The notes beneath the pieces were generated by a model. It was not told where the DNA came from, did no database searches, and worked only from the letters and a program-made list of their open reading frames with translations. DNA of 64,000 nucleotides, taken from NCBI GenBank assembly GCA_011009095.1, contig VTPC01091287.1:87073-151072 (forward strand), given 5' to 3'. Positions 1 through 11,186 of the stretch are shown in pieces (position 1 is the stretch's first letter; every line of letters begins with the position of its first letter). The position numbers and the translations under genes are program-made. The DNA comes from Ignelater luminosus (Eukaryota > Arthropoda > Insecta > Coleoptera > Elateridae).

Positions 1-200
1 CAAGCCAGATGCAATTAATTATTATTATTGCACCAACAGTTTTGATATTTGGAATAAAAATAACGCAGAAGCTTTTGTACTATTTTTTACTGCTATCATT
101 CGAGATATGTTCCATAAATAAATTCTTGTTCATAACATATTCCACATTTAACAACAATACATTTAATAGCATATTATAATTAATAATTAAAAATACTCAC

Positions 201-284
201 GCATAGTATAAAACCATAAAGGGCTAGATCCACTGGACCCATCTTAATTTCCCTTTGCGGCTGCGGCTGCTGCTGCTCCGCCAT
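201..284 (-). CDS. First coding exon of an unrecognised gene running off the left edge
   Basis: A minus-strand ATG at 284 lies in a good start context (AAAG before, G after). It opens exactly 28 codons that end at a strong splice donor, GTGAGT, at 200-195. The peptide begins MAEQQQPQPQREIKMG and then becomes hydrophobic (PVDLALYGFILC), which suggests the start of a membrane segment continued in the next exon. The intron is phase 0. No convincing acceptor is visible in 1-194, so exon 2 should lie outside the window. The sequence upstream (300-540) is locally richer in C and G than its surroundings, as a promoter might be. I do not recognise the protein family. The start context, exact frame and donor are what is seen; the membrane role is inference. 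Confidence 0.55.
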
Positions 285-2084
285 CTTTAAACTATAAATT
301 CTAAAAAAACTCCAATAATAAATTGCACTTTAATATACCACAGCACGTTAAAAACTAAACTAATTAATGATTATGTTCGGTATTTGATGTCGTGCCCCGG
401 GGTGCTTCAGATTATATGTTATCAGCTGCGTAAATATTATAATTAAAGAATGATTTCATTTGGGCCGGATTTTGGACGGCGGGTTCGACTTTACATTAAA
501 CGGGTCACAACTCAAATCTAAACACGTTTTTTATACAGGATCGGCACCTCTTCAATGACAGTATGTATGTGTACACAATATGTAGTCATCACACCAATGA
601 ATGAGATAAGAGATGGGAAAAGCGTTTCGAAATCATAAATATTTTTTGCTCTTCTAAGTTATTTTGAATTTATCTGTAGTGAAAGAGATATATTTATGAC
701 AAGAATTTGATGTTAAATAAAGAAAGAAGTATGTGTCAATCGTGTTTTGACTAGATGTACGATACGAGACAGCGATAAGAAAAATTAAATGCTGCATTAG
801 AGGTTTTCGTGTATTGGGTTGCAATAAAGGTGGAAAAGGTACACAAAAAAGGTTTTATGTTTCTCGAAATTGTTTATTTGTGGTAATTATGAATACAAAA
901 TGACCCAAATTAATTATCTAATAGGAAAGGTTCATAAACTCTTTTAGGGCCATCGATTGTTTTCACGTTCACACTACATGAAAACATCTTTCAATATTTT
1001 TTTAATAAATTGGTAACCACAAAAAATTTAATTTATTCAGTAATATAATATTAATAAAGAGTACAAATATTTCAAAAGTAATATTCCGCGATACTTGTAA
1101 CTTTGAGTAAATCTTACACATATTAGTAACTTACAATCCAGAAACGACCCTTGGATCCACTTCTAATCTTTCAGAACAAAAAAGTACGGTGATATTGAAA
1201 TTTAAAAAACACTTTCTTGCTCTCATTAATAAGTATAGTTCAATAAATTGACTTTATTACACCTAAGTTGCATTTTTGTAGTAAATTCTCTTCAACAGTT
1301 AGGTTATGCTGTCTTAACCTTATCTTTAATTGTTCTTCTGTAGCTCACATTTTTGATAACCTTTCTGCTATTGGGTACTCAGTTGACAACGCTTCTACCA
1401 CTTTTTATTACTTATGTTTTTAAATTGAAATTTCTAATTTGTAAAACAGAGAGCCTAGAATTCATTATTCAGTTCGGAGTCAATATGGCATAGGCATCAA
1501 AATTCTAGAAAATGTTATTCATTATTTATAGTGAAATTAATGGAAAATTTTCTATGGCAATATTATTAATACATTCTAAAACAAAAATATGAAGCAAACT
1601 ATTAAATCTAACCAGTTTGTTTGACTACAAAATACATTGTGAATCCATAAGACGTGTGGAGCTTGTCTCGTTTCAAAATGTTTGTTTGCCATTTTGGCAT
1701 AACTGTCAAGAAATTTCATAATTAATTAGAGTAGATTTTTATAATAAAATGTCAAATTTGATACTTTGCGTTAGTGTCAATGACTTTTTTACAATATGAG
1801 CGCAAAGGCAAGAAAAACATGCCATTTCCGCAAGTTAAACGACTGCAACCAACTTCATGTAATGTTAATTTCTTACGCTTATGCTATAGTGATCATTCGT
1901 CCTCCGAGAAATTTTCTTTTCAATGATATAAAAAAACACAATATCAAATCTTTGACGCCTTGTACCTTTCTTTCATGGACGTGTCCTGATGTATTCTTCT
2001 GGACTGTATTTTCGATTTTAATTTTTAATGACTAGGATCTGCCCAAAATTAAGGATTTATACTTTTTAGTTCTACTAAAAACTA
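285..2084. other. Non-coding AT-rich stretch
   Basis: Holds the presumed promoter and 5' flank of the minus-strand exon at 201-284 (about 300-540, with a CCCCGGGG block near 395). Beyond that I see no gene. The 79-codon open frame at 1796-2035 has no recognisable motif and looks like chance. Confidence 0.4.
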
Positions 2085-2145
2085 ATTTGAGATAATCTCC
2101 GTGCCTTCATCTTTCAGAATTTGTTCATATTTCTGTCCTGTGTAG

Positions 2146-2480
2146 TAGAGTGGGCTGAAAAATGGAAATTTTCGAGTTGCGAATTCTAATAGTGCGGAAA
2201 GGTTGCGTTTTTTCATGCTGATGATGGGAAAAATAATGAAGAAATTTTCAACTTTAATTTTCCGTTCGCACAAGAAGCCTAAAGTTAGAAAAAATTAGTA
2301 AAAATTGATTTTTTTAAATTATGATCAGGCATACTAAATATAGTGCGATAAAATTCTAATAGCATGGAAAAGGTAGCTAACAGTATATAAGAAGAAAAAA
2401 GATTTACCCATTAAATGTGATATTCTGACATCTGTCATGCATTCCTATAATGATAAAAAAAGTATCAAAATAAAATTACT
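2146..2480. repeat. Left terminal inverted repeat of the 2146-5227 element
   Basis: Pairs with 4830-5227. Shared blocks include the GGCTGAAAAATGG tip, ATGATCAGGCATACTAAATA at about 2321 against its complement near 5035, and the block around ATTCTGACATCTGTCATGCA near 2422. The left copy has small internal deletions relative to the right. Confidence 0.8.
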
Positions 2481-2831
2481 AGGCCTTGCAGCCTATGGTG
2501 TAAATAATAATATGTACCTAATCTATCAGTTGTACAGCTCTTCTCCCATTCCTGTGTAGGGGAACGACTCAGAACCCACCACAGGGAGGTGGCTGGACCT
2601 TGGGTTCCACCCATGCCCTCCCATCCACCCAACCTTTCGGGTATGTTTTTATTTCTCATTTATTTGTGCATTGTTTTATAGTCAGCTTTGTGTTCAAATT
2701 ATGGCATCAGACATCTGGAATATAAAGTAGCACTGATATACCCATCGCGCTTTTCAGGGCTGCATACTTTCATCGTCATCATCATTTGACACACCTTTCT
2801 ACCCTCTGGGTAAGTTTACGTAATCAAATTT

Positions 2832-4576
2832 AGGCATAATTTTATGCAGTATAAGAGAGTCAATATTTTTATTTGCCACTTTCGGCATCATAGGTGGTGG
2901 GGAGAGGGTTTAAAGAAGTCCCATCCACTAGTTCAGTACAGTCCGTTGCATTAAAATTTAGTGTAGGCACCAGGAAAGTTCTTAATACATTTCGTTGAAC
3001 AGGTTGGCTTCTGGCTTTCTTCTACCTTCTAAATACTAGCTCCCGTATGTTCTGTCTTTCATCCATTGCCATAGCTACTAATAAATTTTCAGGGTGCGCA
3101 GAAAAAGCGTTTCTCTGGATAACACGGTCTATAATTTTCAATAAATCTTTTGATAAACATCGTGATGCTTGAATAATTTTTAATATATGTTTTGAGCCAT
3201 CCTTCACGGACGAAAACATTTTTATGTCAAGCCAGACAGGTGCATAGCTTTTCAAAATGTATATTCAAGGTATGTCACTCGGTCCAGTTTGGGAAACGTA
3301 TAATCTCAAAATACGATTTGCGCAGGTTAACCAACAGGAGTGACAAAAAGGGCCTGGATCTTTTGCCGCAAGATCGCCAGATCATTCTCTTGTTTGCACT
3401 ACTTTAACAACTTCTAGTAGGTATAAATGGTTTTTGCTTAGATCAGTTTTAGTCACAAGAATTTCTTCAGATGGAATGGGTTCAAATTTTACTAGGGCTA
3501 GTTTCTCACATCCAGTTAACTGGTTTTGTATTGTCCCCTTAAAAGACTTTGGGCGTGATATGGTTCCATCCAACCGAGCAAATAAATGCCTGAAAGGCAG
3601 CTCATTCAAATGCAACATGCAAATAAACCACTGCAATGGTCTCTTCAGTTTAAGNNNNNNNNNNNNNNNNNNNNNNNNNNNNNNNNNNNNNNNNNNNNNN
3701 NNNNNNNNNNNNNNNNNNNNNNNNNNNNNNNNNNNNNNNNNNNNNNNNNNNNNNAGGCATAATTTTATGCAGTATAAGAGAGTCAATATTTTTATTTGCC
3801 ACCTTCGGCATCATAGGTGGTGGGGAGAGGGTTCAAGAAGTCCCATCCACTAGTTCAGTACAGTCCGTTGCACTAAAATTTAGTGTAGGCACCAGGAAAG
3901 TTCTTAATACATTTCGTTGAACAGGTTGGCTTCTGGCTTTCTTCAACCTTCTAAATACTAGCTCCCGTATGTTCTGTCTTTCATCCATTGCCATAGCTAC
4001 TAATAAATTTTCAGGGTGCGCAGAAAAAGCGTTTCTCTGGATAACACGGTCTATAATTTTCAATAAATCTTTTAATAAATATTGTGATGCTTGAATAGTT
4101 TTTAATATATGTTTTGAGCCATCCTTCACGGACGAAAACATTTTTATGTCAAGCCAGGCAGGTGCATAGCTTTTCAAAATGTATGTTCAAGGTATGTCAC
4201 TCGGTCCAGTTTGGGAAACGTATAATCTCAAAATACGATTTATGCAGGTTAACCAACAGGAGTGACAAAAAGGGCCTGGATCTTTTGCCGCAAGATTGCC
4301 AGATCATTCTCTTGTTTGCACTGCTTTAACAACTTCTAGCAGGTATAACTGGTCTTTGCTTAGATCAGTTTTAGTCACAAGAATTTCTTCAGATGGAATG
4401 GGTTCAAATTTTACTACGGCTAGTTTCTCGCATCCAGTTAACTGGTTTTGTATTGTCCCATTAAAAGACTTTGGGCGTGATATGGTTCCATCCAACCGAG
4501 CAAATAAATGCCTGAAAGGCAGCTCATTAAAATGCAACATGCAAATAAACCACTGCAATGGTCTCTTCAGTTTAAG
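2832..4576. repeat. Direct duplicate of about 822 bp on both sides of the 100-N gap
   Basis: 2832-3654 and 3755-4576 are the same sequence with a small number of single-base differences and a one-base length change (GGGTTTAAAGAAG against GGGTTCAAGAAG). The first copy ends at the gap and the second begins at it. This is what two unmerged contig ends or two alleles look like. A true tandem duplication is possible but less likely. Confidence 0.8.
3655..3754. other. Assembly gap of exactly 100 N
   Basis: One hundred Ns, the usual placeholder for a join of unknown size. It is flanked on both sides by the same sequence. Confidence 0.99.
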
Positions 4577-4829
4577 CTCAATATGGCGAATAACTCAATT
4601 TATCCATCCAGTGTTTGTCACACCCAATAGCAACAACTGTATTTAGGTCATAATGGCTTTCAGAAATATATTGGAAAATGCTGTTTGCTTTGTTAAGTCC
4701 AGTACCACTTTAGTACCATCTCCAGGGCGCCAAGTTACACCACCGTGCCTTGCATGTCTGTAGTAACCTAATTCATAGATTTCTTTTAACAAATGATAAG
4801 TATTTAATATAACACTATACTAATAAAAC

Positions 4830-5227
4830 GCAATGGCCAGTTTAATTCGATAGTTTTTATCAATATAGGAATGCATGACAAATGTCAGAATACCACATTT
4901 TTTGGATATTTTATGCTATTTTGAACCCAATGCGCAAGTCGAAGACTTTATTTGAATGGGTAAATCTTTCTTTCCTCTTATGTAGGACACCGTTAGGTAC
5001 CTTTTCTACGCTATTAGAATTTTACCGCACTATATTTAGTATGCCTGATCATAAGTAAAAAATATCAATTTTTTAGCAATTTTTTTTAACTTTAGGCCTT
5101 TTGCGCGAACGGAAAATTAAAGTTGAAAATTTCTTCGTTATTTTTCCCGTATCAGCATGAAAAAAAACAAGTTTTCTGCACTATTAGAATTTGCAACTCG
5201 AAAATTTTCATTTTTCAGTCCGCCCTA
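4830..5227. repeat. Right terminal inverted repeat of the 2146-5227 element
   Basis: Complement of 2146-2480, with about 60 bp of extra sequence (around 4880-4940) missing from the left copy. Ends at CAGTCCGCCCTA, directly before the CTGTGTAG duplication. Confidence 0.8.
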
Positions 5228-5872
5228 CTGTGTAGATACATATAAGGTAGGATTAAATTATTTTTTTCAGAATTTTCAACACAAAAATGACTTCAAGGGG
5301 CGATTTTAAAGATCTTACTTTAATTTAATTATTAAAAATGTTACCCAGTTTCATGTCATATTTCATTAAAATGCCCATAACTTTTTTATTTGTGAACGGG
5401 TCTTAATGAATTTGGGGTCAAATTAAAGCTACTTCCGTACAATGTATTGTCAGTTCTAGAAACATACAAAACAAAGTACATAACTCTTCCTAAATGGTCT
5501 CTAAAGTCCGCTTTCTGTTGCTTTTTCTTCTGGAAGTGAATTAATTGTAAATTCCAAACTCCAATTATCGCCTTGTTGAAATTTCCAACATAGGTGGAGT
5601 ATGACACAGCCTTGTTATATAAAAGAGCTCAAGCAGGTGGTTTTTGGTGTTTTTAAATAAAAAACAAAACACTATTTTGGGCTATGACGTCACCCGCGTT
5701 TTTTATATAAATGGCTTTCCACCGTTTTTTCAGCACATCTTGTAAGATATAACTACTAATAGCTATTTAAATTTATAAAATTCAAATCGATAGCTTCTAT
5801 AATAGACGTTCCAGAAGCGTACAAAAAAATATAAAGTTTTTCACATATCTTTACGCATTCATATGTCAGGGT

Positions 5873-7561
5873 CAGGGCCGTCTTAACCTGGGGGTGCAAG
5901 GGGTGCAAGGCGTTTGATTTTTGATTTACATTGAAACTAAAGGAAATTAATTTTCAAGAATTAATTTTGTCAAGGTAAGTTAAATCTTTTATGTTTTTTA
6001 TCTTTCAAATCTTACTGGTTCTATGTCTCAAGACATAAAAATCTGTAATTTAGTGAGTATCATTAGAAAATTCAGAAACCGTGCCGGGAATCCTTCCTGA
6101 TTTGAAATTATAGTTTTTTTTTTTTTATAAAAAGTAATACCTAATTTTAATAATTTTAGATATTGATTTAATTTATTTTATCATCGATATTTTTCTAAAT
6201 TGATCCAGTAAGTAGATACATCCTTCTAGTCTAGTCTCTACTATCTACTACAGTACTACCTGATGTGAAACATTTATTTACTTATTTAATTATTTGCGTG
6301 CTTTGTTGTAGATGGCTGAATTAGCAGATGGTAAAAAGAGACCATCGGGTGCTCAAAATAGAAAAGGGAAACTGGAGAAAGAAGAAAAAATAAAAAAGCT
6401 GACTGGACCGATTAAAACTTTTTTTTCAACCCGGTAAGTTAATTTTAATAATTAAACGGCAGCCCTATATTGAGGAATTTTGAACAATTTTAAACGATTT
6501 TACTTTAATGTAGTAATAATGTAGTGATAATCCATTCATGAGATTTTCCTTTTCAGGTACTTCTTCATCAACATCAGCTGGGCATTTAGAAGAAAGACCT
6601 ACTTTAGAGACCGCGCTTATTTCAAAAGTCAGTGAAGCCACTGCCCATACCGATGCCTCGGCGCCTCCACCAGAATCAACCTCGACGTCTGAAATCCTAT
6701 CGGATTCAACTTTTTCTGCAAATCCTGCTCTCTGGCCTCAAATAACTCCAGATAAGTTAAGACTATTTTTAACAGAATATGGACCAGTTCAGATTAAAAA
6801 ATCTAACTATTCTTCAGATAGCAATAATAGGTTGTTTACAGATACCTATTACACAAAACAACGAAATTATTCCATGAGATTGGCTTGTATATTCCACATC
6901 TAGTGATTGTGTATTTTGTTTTTATTGTATGCTTTTCAATGCTTTTAATGCTCAGATTGGTTTCAAAGACTGGAGGCATTTATCGAGAACTTTAGAAAGA
7001 CATGAAAAAAGTTCTGGTCACTTATTTTCCGTAAACAAGTATCTAGATCTAAAAAGTGACTTATTGGAAGGACACACAGTAGACTCTGTTAATCAAGCTG
7101 CAGTTGAACGCGAAAAAAAGAGGTGAACAGCGGTTTTGGAAAGAATAATCGAGAAAATTACATTTTTAGCTCGTCAAGATTTAGCTTTAAGAGGAACCAC
7201 TGAAAGATTGTATGAATCAAATAATGGAAATTTTCAAAAGTTAGTAGAATGTATTTCTAATTTTGATAACACCCTATCAGAACACATTTCTCGAATTCAA
7301 ACTTCCTAACCATGTTCTTTATATAATAAATAAGTCAACCATAATTATGCTTTTGATTTTTGGCATATGTAAATAGAATATTTAAGCGAATTGTAATCGC
7401 TAACGGCTTCTAGGTTGACCACCCGTAACGTTAGATTCTGTTGTGGGGCACTAGACTCTGTAAAAAAAACAGAGTTGTTTGAATTTTTGACATAAATTTG
7501 TGACAGGGGGCGCAAGGCCGATTTTCGCACCCCGGCGCGGAGTATGCTTAAGACAGGCCTG
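5873..7561 (+). mobile_element. Internally deleted hAT transposon (ZMYM/TTF type)
   Basis: The element begins CAGGGCCGTCTTAA and ends TTAAGACAGGCCTG. It is flanked by a perfect 8-bp duplication, GTCAGGGT, at 5865-5872 and 7562-7569. The tips and duplication length are those of hAT elements. Just inside both ends are G-rich tracts with the same GGGGTGC motif in inverted orientation. At 1689 bp it is far shorter than an autonomous element of this type, and the 3' two thirds of the transposase frame are missing. It sits near the centre of the palindromic foldback element, so it inserted after that element. Confidence 0.88.
6312..7309 (+). pseudogene. hAT transposase remnant, N-terminal part with TTF-type zinc finger
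   Basis: A possible first exon runs from ATG 6312 (MAELADGKKRPSGAQNRKGK) to a GTAAGT donor at 6434. A second segment starts after the TTTTCAG near 6556 and reads PALWPQITPDKLRLFLTEYG, typical of the hAT/ZMYM1-like N-terminus. A frameshift near 6880 leads to WLVYSTSSDCVFCFYCMLFN, whose C-x2-C-x2-C is the TTF-type zinc finger, then FKDWRHLSRTLERHEKSSGH. A Trp-to-stop change sits at 7124-7126. The frame continues through RGTTERLYESNNGNFQKLVE and ends at 7309. The catalytic RNase-H core and dimerisation region are absent. The phase of the first exon does not match the second; a length change in the T8 run near 6420 could explain it. Confidence 0.82.
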
Positions 7562-8255
7562 GTCAGGGTTTGATTTGAGCAACCAGAAAAGTGTGTTGAA
7601 TGAAGTGTTGATATGAGCTCTCTTTGCGCGTCTCTGGAACGCTTAGTATAAGTGCCTTTTGATTCAAACTTTTATAGTCGTAAGCAGTATTAACTGTCTT
7701 ACAAGGTGTGCTGGAAAAATGGTGGAATGTCATTTATATCAAAAAAAAAAGTCAATGACGTCATAGTCTAAAACAAGTCTTTTGTTATTTACTTAAAAAC
7801 AGCGAAAAACACCCTCTTGGATTTTTGTACATAGCAGGATTACAATATACTCTACTTATTTTAAAAATTCCAACAAGGTGAAGAATGGAGTTTTGAAATT
7901 ACAATTAACTCATTTCTAGAAGAAAAAATAATAGAAAACGGATTTTAGGGGTAATTTAAAGGAAGTTTGTATTTTGTTTTGTATGTTTCTAGAACTGATA
8001 ATACAGTAATACAGTAGCTTTAATATGACACCGATTTTATTAAAATCCGTTCACAAATAAAGAAGTTATGAGCATTTTAATAAAACATGGTACGAAACTG
8101 TGCAATATTTATAATGAAAATCAGATTTTCAAGATGGCCCCTCGAAGCCATTTTTGTGTTAAAAATTCTGAAAAAATTAATTTAGTGTTAACTTATATAT
8201 GTCTACACAGGACAGAAATATGAACAAATTCGAGACATGAAGGCACGATATTAGA

Positions 8256-10595
8256 TGATTTGGCATGAAACGACCCTTAAATACTTAAAAGTGATTGAAG
8301 GTGTAGAATGCACCATTAAAGACTAGAAATACTGTGAACTTAATATTCGACATCTATTGTTTCATTTTAATTCAAGTAAAATTTAGATTTTTTATCATTT
8401 AATGATGATGGAATAGAATAACTAACATTTAATTCTTAATAAAAATTGCATTTTAAGTAATAGACTTTCTTATTTTTAATGAAAAAAAGTCGGCATAATT
8501 GCTAGCTGCAACCTTATATTAATTTAAGCATCCTGTTTTTTCTAATATCGATTGTAACTGATTTAAATAGTAGTAAAATCTAAAAGAATAACTAATAGCC
8601 ACAGAATTGTAAACTGGTTGAAGCTACACTTTATTATCTGACTGTAGAATTCCAAAAATATCATTTTCTTTAAAAATATTAATGATCTCATAACATTTAG
8701 TATAATTGACCCGATAATTAACCACAGAATTTCGGCAGAATATATGATTACACAAAAGTTAGTGATCTTTGACAGGTTCTATAGACAAAATAATCTTATA
8801 GTTTTCCTATTACATCATAAAAGATACTGCTGTACTGTATACATTCTATATTTTCCTTTTTTGTGTAAATAGAAGTAAATATCATTATTAATAAAAATAA
8901 ATAGTAAGATGAACCTTTCCTTTAAATCTTGTTTTCTTTCCTCATTAAAATACTGAAAGCAACAGTTTTTTTTCTGTATAGATTCAAGCAAATAATTATA
9001 CAGGATGTCTTGGGAATTTATGTTAAAATCACTCGTGGTCGGGGACCTAGCTTAAATCCAAACCAATCAAATGGTGTATGCATCTCAAGAAATTGTAAAT
9101 TTTTTAATATAATTTTATGAATAACTTCTCTACAGTGCATTTATAACATTTTTTAAATTTTTGTATTATTAAGTATTACTTAAATTTGTCGACGAATCAT
9201 AATCATATAAAAATATATTATCACACAGATATTTCGAAAACCATTCGGTAATGTTTGAAGGAAAAATTAAAGTTGATGTAACATATTAAGCAATATAATA
9301 AATTTAAGGATGGATAATGAATATCGGTTCGAAAACAACTGACTTTCAATGCAGAAATCTTAAAGTTTGTCTAACTTCTAATGAGGAACATAACAGTCTA
9401 ATATCTAGAAAATTACGTTTGATGATATGGTGAGATTCTGAAACAAAAAATAATCATTATTGTGGAATAACAGCAACTAAACAAACTTATTTTATGATTT
9501 GATCATGCTACGGTGAACAAATACAAAATATAACTTCCTTAATTAGGTAGTTAATCATAGTCATTGTTTCATCGTTCTAACGGGTGTTCGTTATAGATTC
9601 CCATTTGGAATCTTTCAGGCTGTCCTGGTGTGATGAGATTTTGGTACAAAGTATATGTACAGTCATCCACAAAAGTAATGTCCCAGCTTTTGTAGGATAG
9701 ATAACTTATTTTACGTTTTCGCAACAAGCTGAGAAATACGTTTCTAAAATCCCTATACAGGTAAAATCAATAAATTAAAACAGGTAAGGAAATGAAAGCA
9801 TCGATGCGTGAACATTTTACTTTAAAGACATTCTTCTATTTTACTTGGAAATTTGCAGGTATAATTCAAGAAATATGTCTTCCTACAAAAGCGTCAAACT
9901 AGTATTTATAAAATTCAAATACATTAATCTGGATGAAATACATATTTATAATCATTATTAATTATTATAGTTAATTTTTTTGATAAATGGCACTTACAGC
10001 CACTTGAAATTATCTTTTTTAAACTCCCTTATTGAAGTTGTAATTAACAACGACGAGTCGTCAATTATTGTTGGCTATGCTTATTAATAAAACATTTTAT
10101 TCTTTGTTAAAACAAGCAAGTGATTAAAGAAAGTAACTATAATAATGTATCTACGTTATCATTTTACCGTCGTGTTGTAGAGACAATTAGATGTTAGGTT
10201 TGGGAATTATAAAGGGGTAGAACTGCAATTATCCATGGAGTGCAGTTCTTTGCATTACGTTACCGACTTTCTAGGCAAAATAGTTGATTTAGGTATCTAA
10301 ATATTTAAGGTTGTAGAACCAATAATATACCCTATTATGTGGTATTTCTTAAATATGTAGCTGCTAGCTTAAGCTGTCCTGTTTAATTTAATTATTAATC
10401 TAATATTGTTTTTTTAATCTACAGTCAAATTAACTAGTTCCGTAATAGATGTCGAATAAAGCAAGACAATTTAATTTTTAGTATTATCATTATAATTATT
10501 ATCATTGATTATCAATATTATAAACTTTAATTGTAATTTATCAACAGAGAAAAAATTTACTTAAATTAAACTTATTAATATCGATTTCATAACTA
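8256..10595. other. Non-coding AT-rich stretch
   Basis: No gene, repeat or motif that I can support. Open frames are short and have no recognisable content. Confidence 0.4.
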
Positions 10596-10900
10596 CAGTG
10601 AAACTTCCACATAACGAACGTCCGTTCAACAAAATTCTCCATTCAACGAACTTTGTAGCGGGATTCTGCCACTTAGATAATCTAGCTCGTCATTCTACAA
10701 ATTAAAATTCCGTTTAACGAAGTAAAAGATCGAAAAAGCCGCAGAAAAACATAAATTGTTCCTCTCAAGAAGGGTTTAGACCCTTTGTTAGTAAGGTGAG
10801 TAATGCAAACATCTGGAGCTTTTGTCAGTACCCAATTTTCTTGAAACACAATCAATGGCATTAACACTTGCAGCGGAGAATATGCCTTTTTGTTCATCAA
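10596..10900. mobile_element. Possible pogo/Tigger-like element end
   Basis: From 10596 the sequence CAGTGAAACTTCCACATAAC, followed by CGAAC and ATTCAACGAAC motifs, resembles the terminal repeats of pogo/Tigger elements. It is preceded by TA (10594-10595), their target. No matching opposite end was found within 3 kb, so this would be a solo or truncated end. No transposase is recognised next to it. Confidence 0.45.
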
Positions 10901-11186
10901 CTAATGGGAAATTTAAAGAAAAAATTGGTCATGAACGTATTTAGTCGTGTTTAAGACATCATTCTGTTCATTCAGTTTTATTCTTAGATAATCTTAATCT
11001 AAACGATAAATTTTTTCGATTTCCCCATACGTTTGATTGTTATAATAGTTTACTGTAACATATTATCTCAATATGCCACGATTACCTGGTCAAAGGGAAT
11101 CGACGATAGAAAATAGAACAAAATTAGTAACCATGTGGGAACATGGTACCTCAAAAGATGAAATAGCCCATATAGTAGGATTATCT

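Larger units (their letters stand above)
2750..4800 (-). pseudogene. Unnamed repeat-family protein (RPLQW type), candidate DDE transposase, broken
   Basis: Reading down from about 4780, the frames give in order GGVTWRPGDGTKVVLDLTK, VVAIGCD, then after a frame change KLKRPLQWFICMLH, NELPFRHLFARLDGTISR, and, after another frame change, SYAPVWLDIKMFSSVKDG and VIQRNAFSAHPENLLVAMAM. The end carries VLRTFLVPTLNFSATDC. I recall this as a repetitive, uncharacterised family common in insect genomes; no name is established to me. The Asp after AIGC followed by C-M-L-H fits the Asp plus Cys-x2-His signature of several RNase-H-fold transposases, but that is inference. Frameshifts and stops make this copy non-functional, and part of the frame is doubled across the gap at 3655-3754. 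A second copy of the family lies at 47.9-50.1 kb. Confidence 0.7.
2146..5227 (-). mobile_element. DNA transposon with long inverted repeats and an unnamed gene, inserted in the foldback arm
   Basis: The element is bounded by a perfect 8-bp duplication, CTGTGTAG, at 2138-2145 and 5228-5235. Its tips are TAGAGTGGGCTGAAAAATGG (left) and, read inward from the right, TAGGGCGGACTGAAAAATGA. Joining the flanks after excision recreates the uninterrupted sequence seen in the opposite arm of the host foldback (8195-8225), so the insertion boundaries are secure. The terminal repeats are about 335-395 bp long. The single recognisable gene lies on the minus strand. The apparent length of 3082 bp includes a 100-N gap and a probably false duplicate of about 820 bp. 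The 8-bp duplication resembles hAT, P and related groups, but the tips are not typical hAT CAG ends. I do not know a named superfamily for it. Confidence 0.85.
2085..8255. mobile_element. Palindromic foldback element, host of two nested insertions
   Basis: The left arm is 2085-2137 joined to 5228-5872, and the right arm is 7570-8255. The arms are imperfect inverted repeats of each other over about 650 bp each. For example, CTGTGTAGATACATATAA at 5228 faces the complement of TATATATGTCTACACAGG near 8195. The outer tips share GTGCCTTCAT (2101) with its complement ATGAAGGCAC (8237). Removing the two insertions and their duplications leaves about 1.4 kb with only a short unpaired centre. No coding capacity of its own is visible, so it is a non-autonomous foldback or MITE-like element. 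I could not fix its own target duplication; the outer limits are good to about 10 bp. Confidence 0.8.

Noticed and set aside
3382-3853. Open frames of 134-139 codons on both strands across the 100-N gap
   Set aside because: Partly translated Ns. The minus-strand part beyond the gap is real family similarity and is listed as a pseudogene; the plus-strand frame is its shadow.
10215-10250. Short hairpin (AGAACTGCA with TGCAGTTCT) that recalls a tRNA arm
   Set aside because: No cloverleaf, no T-loop motif at the right distance.
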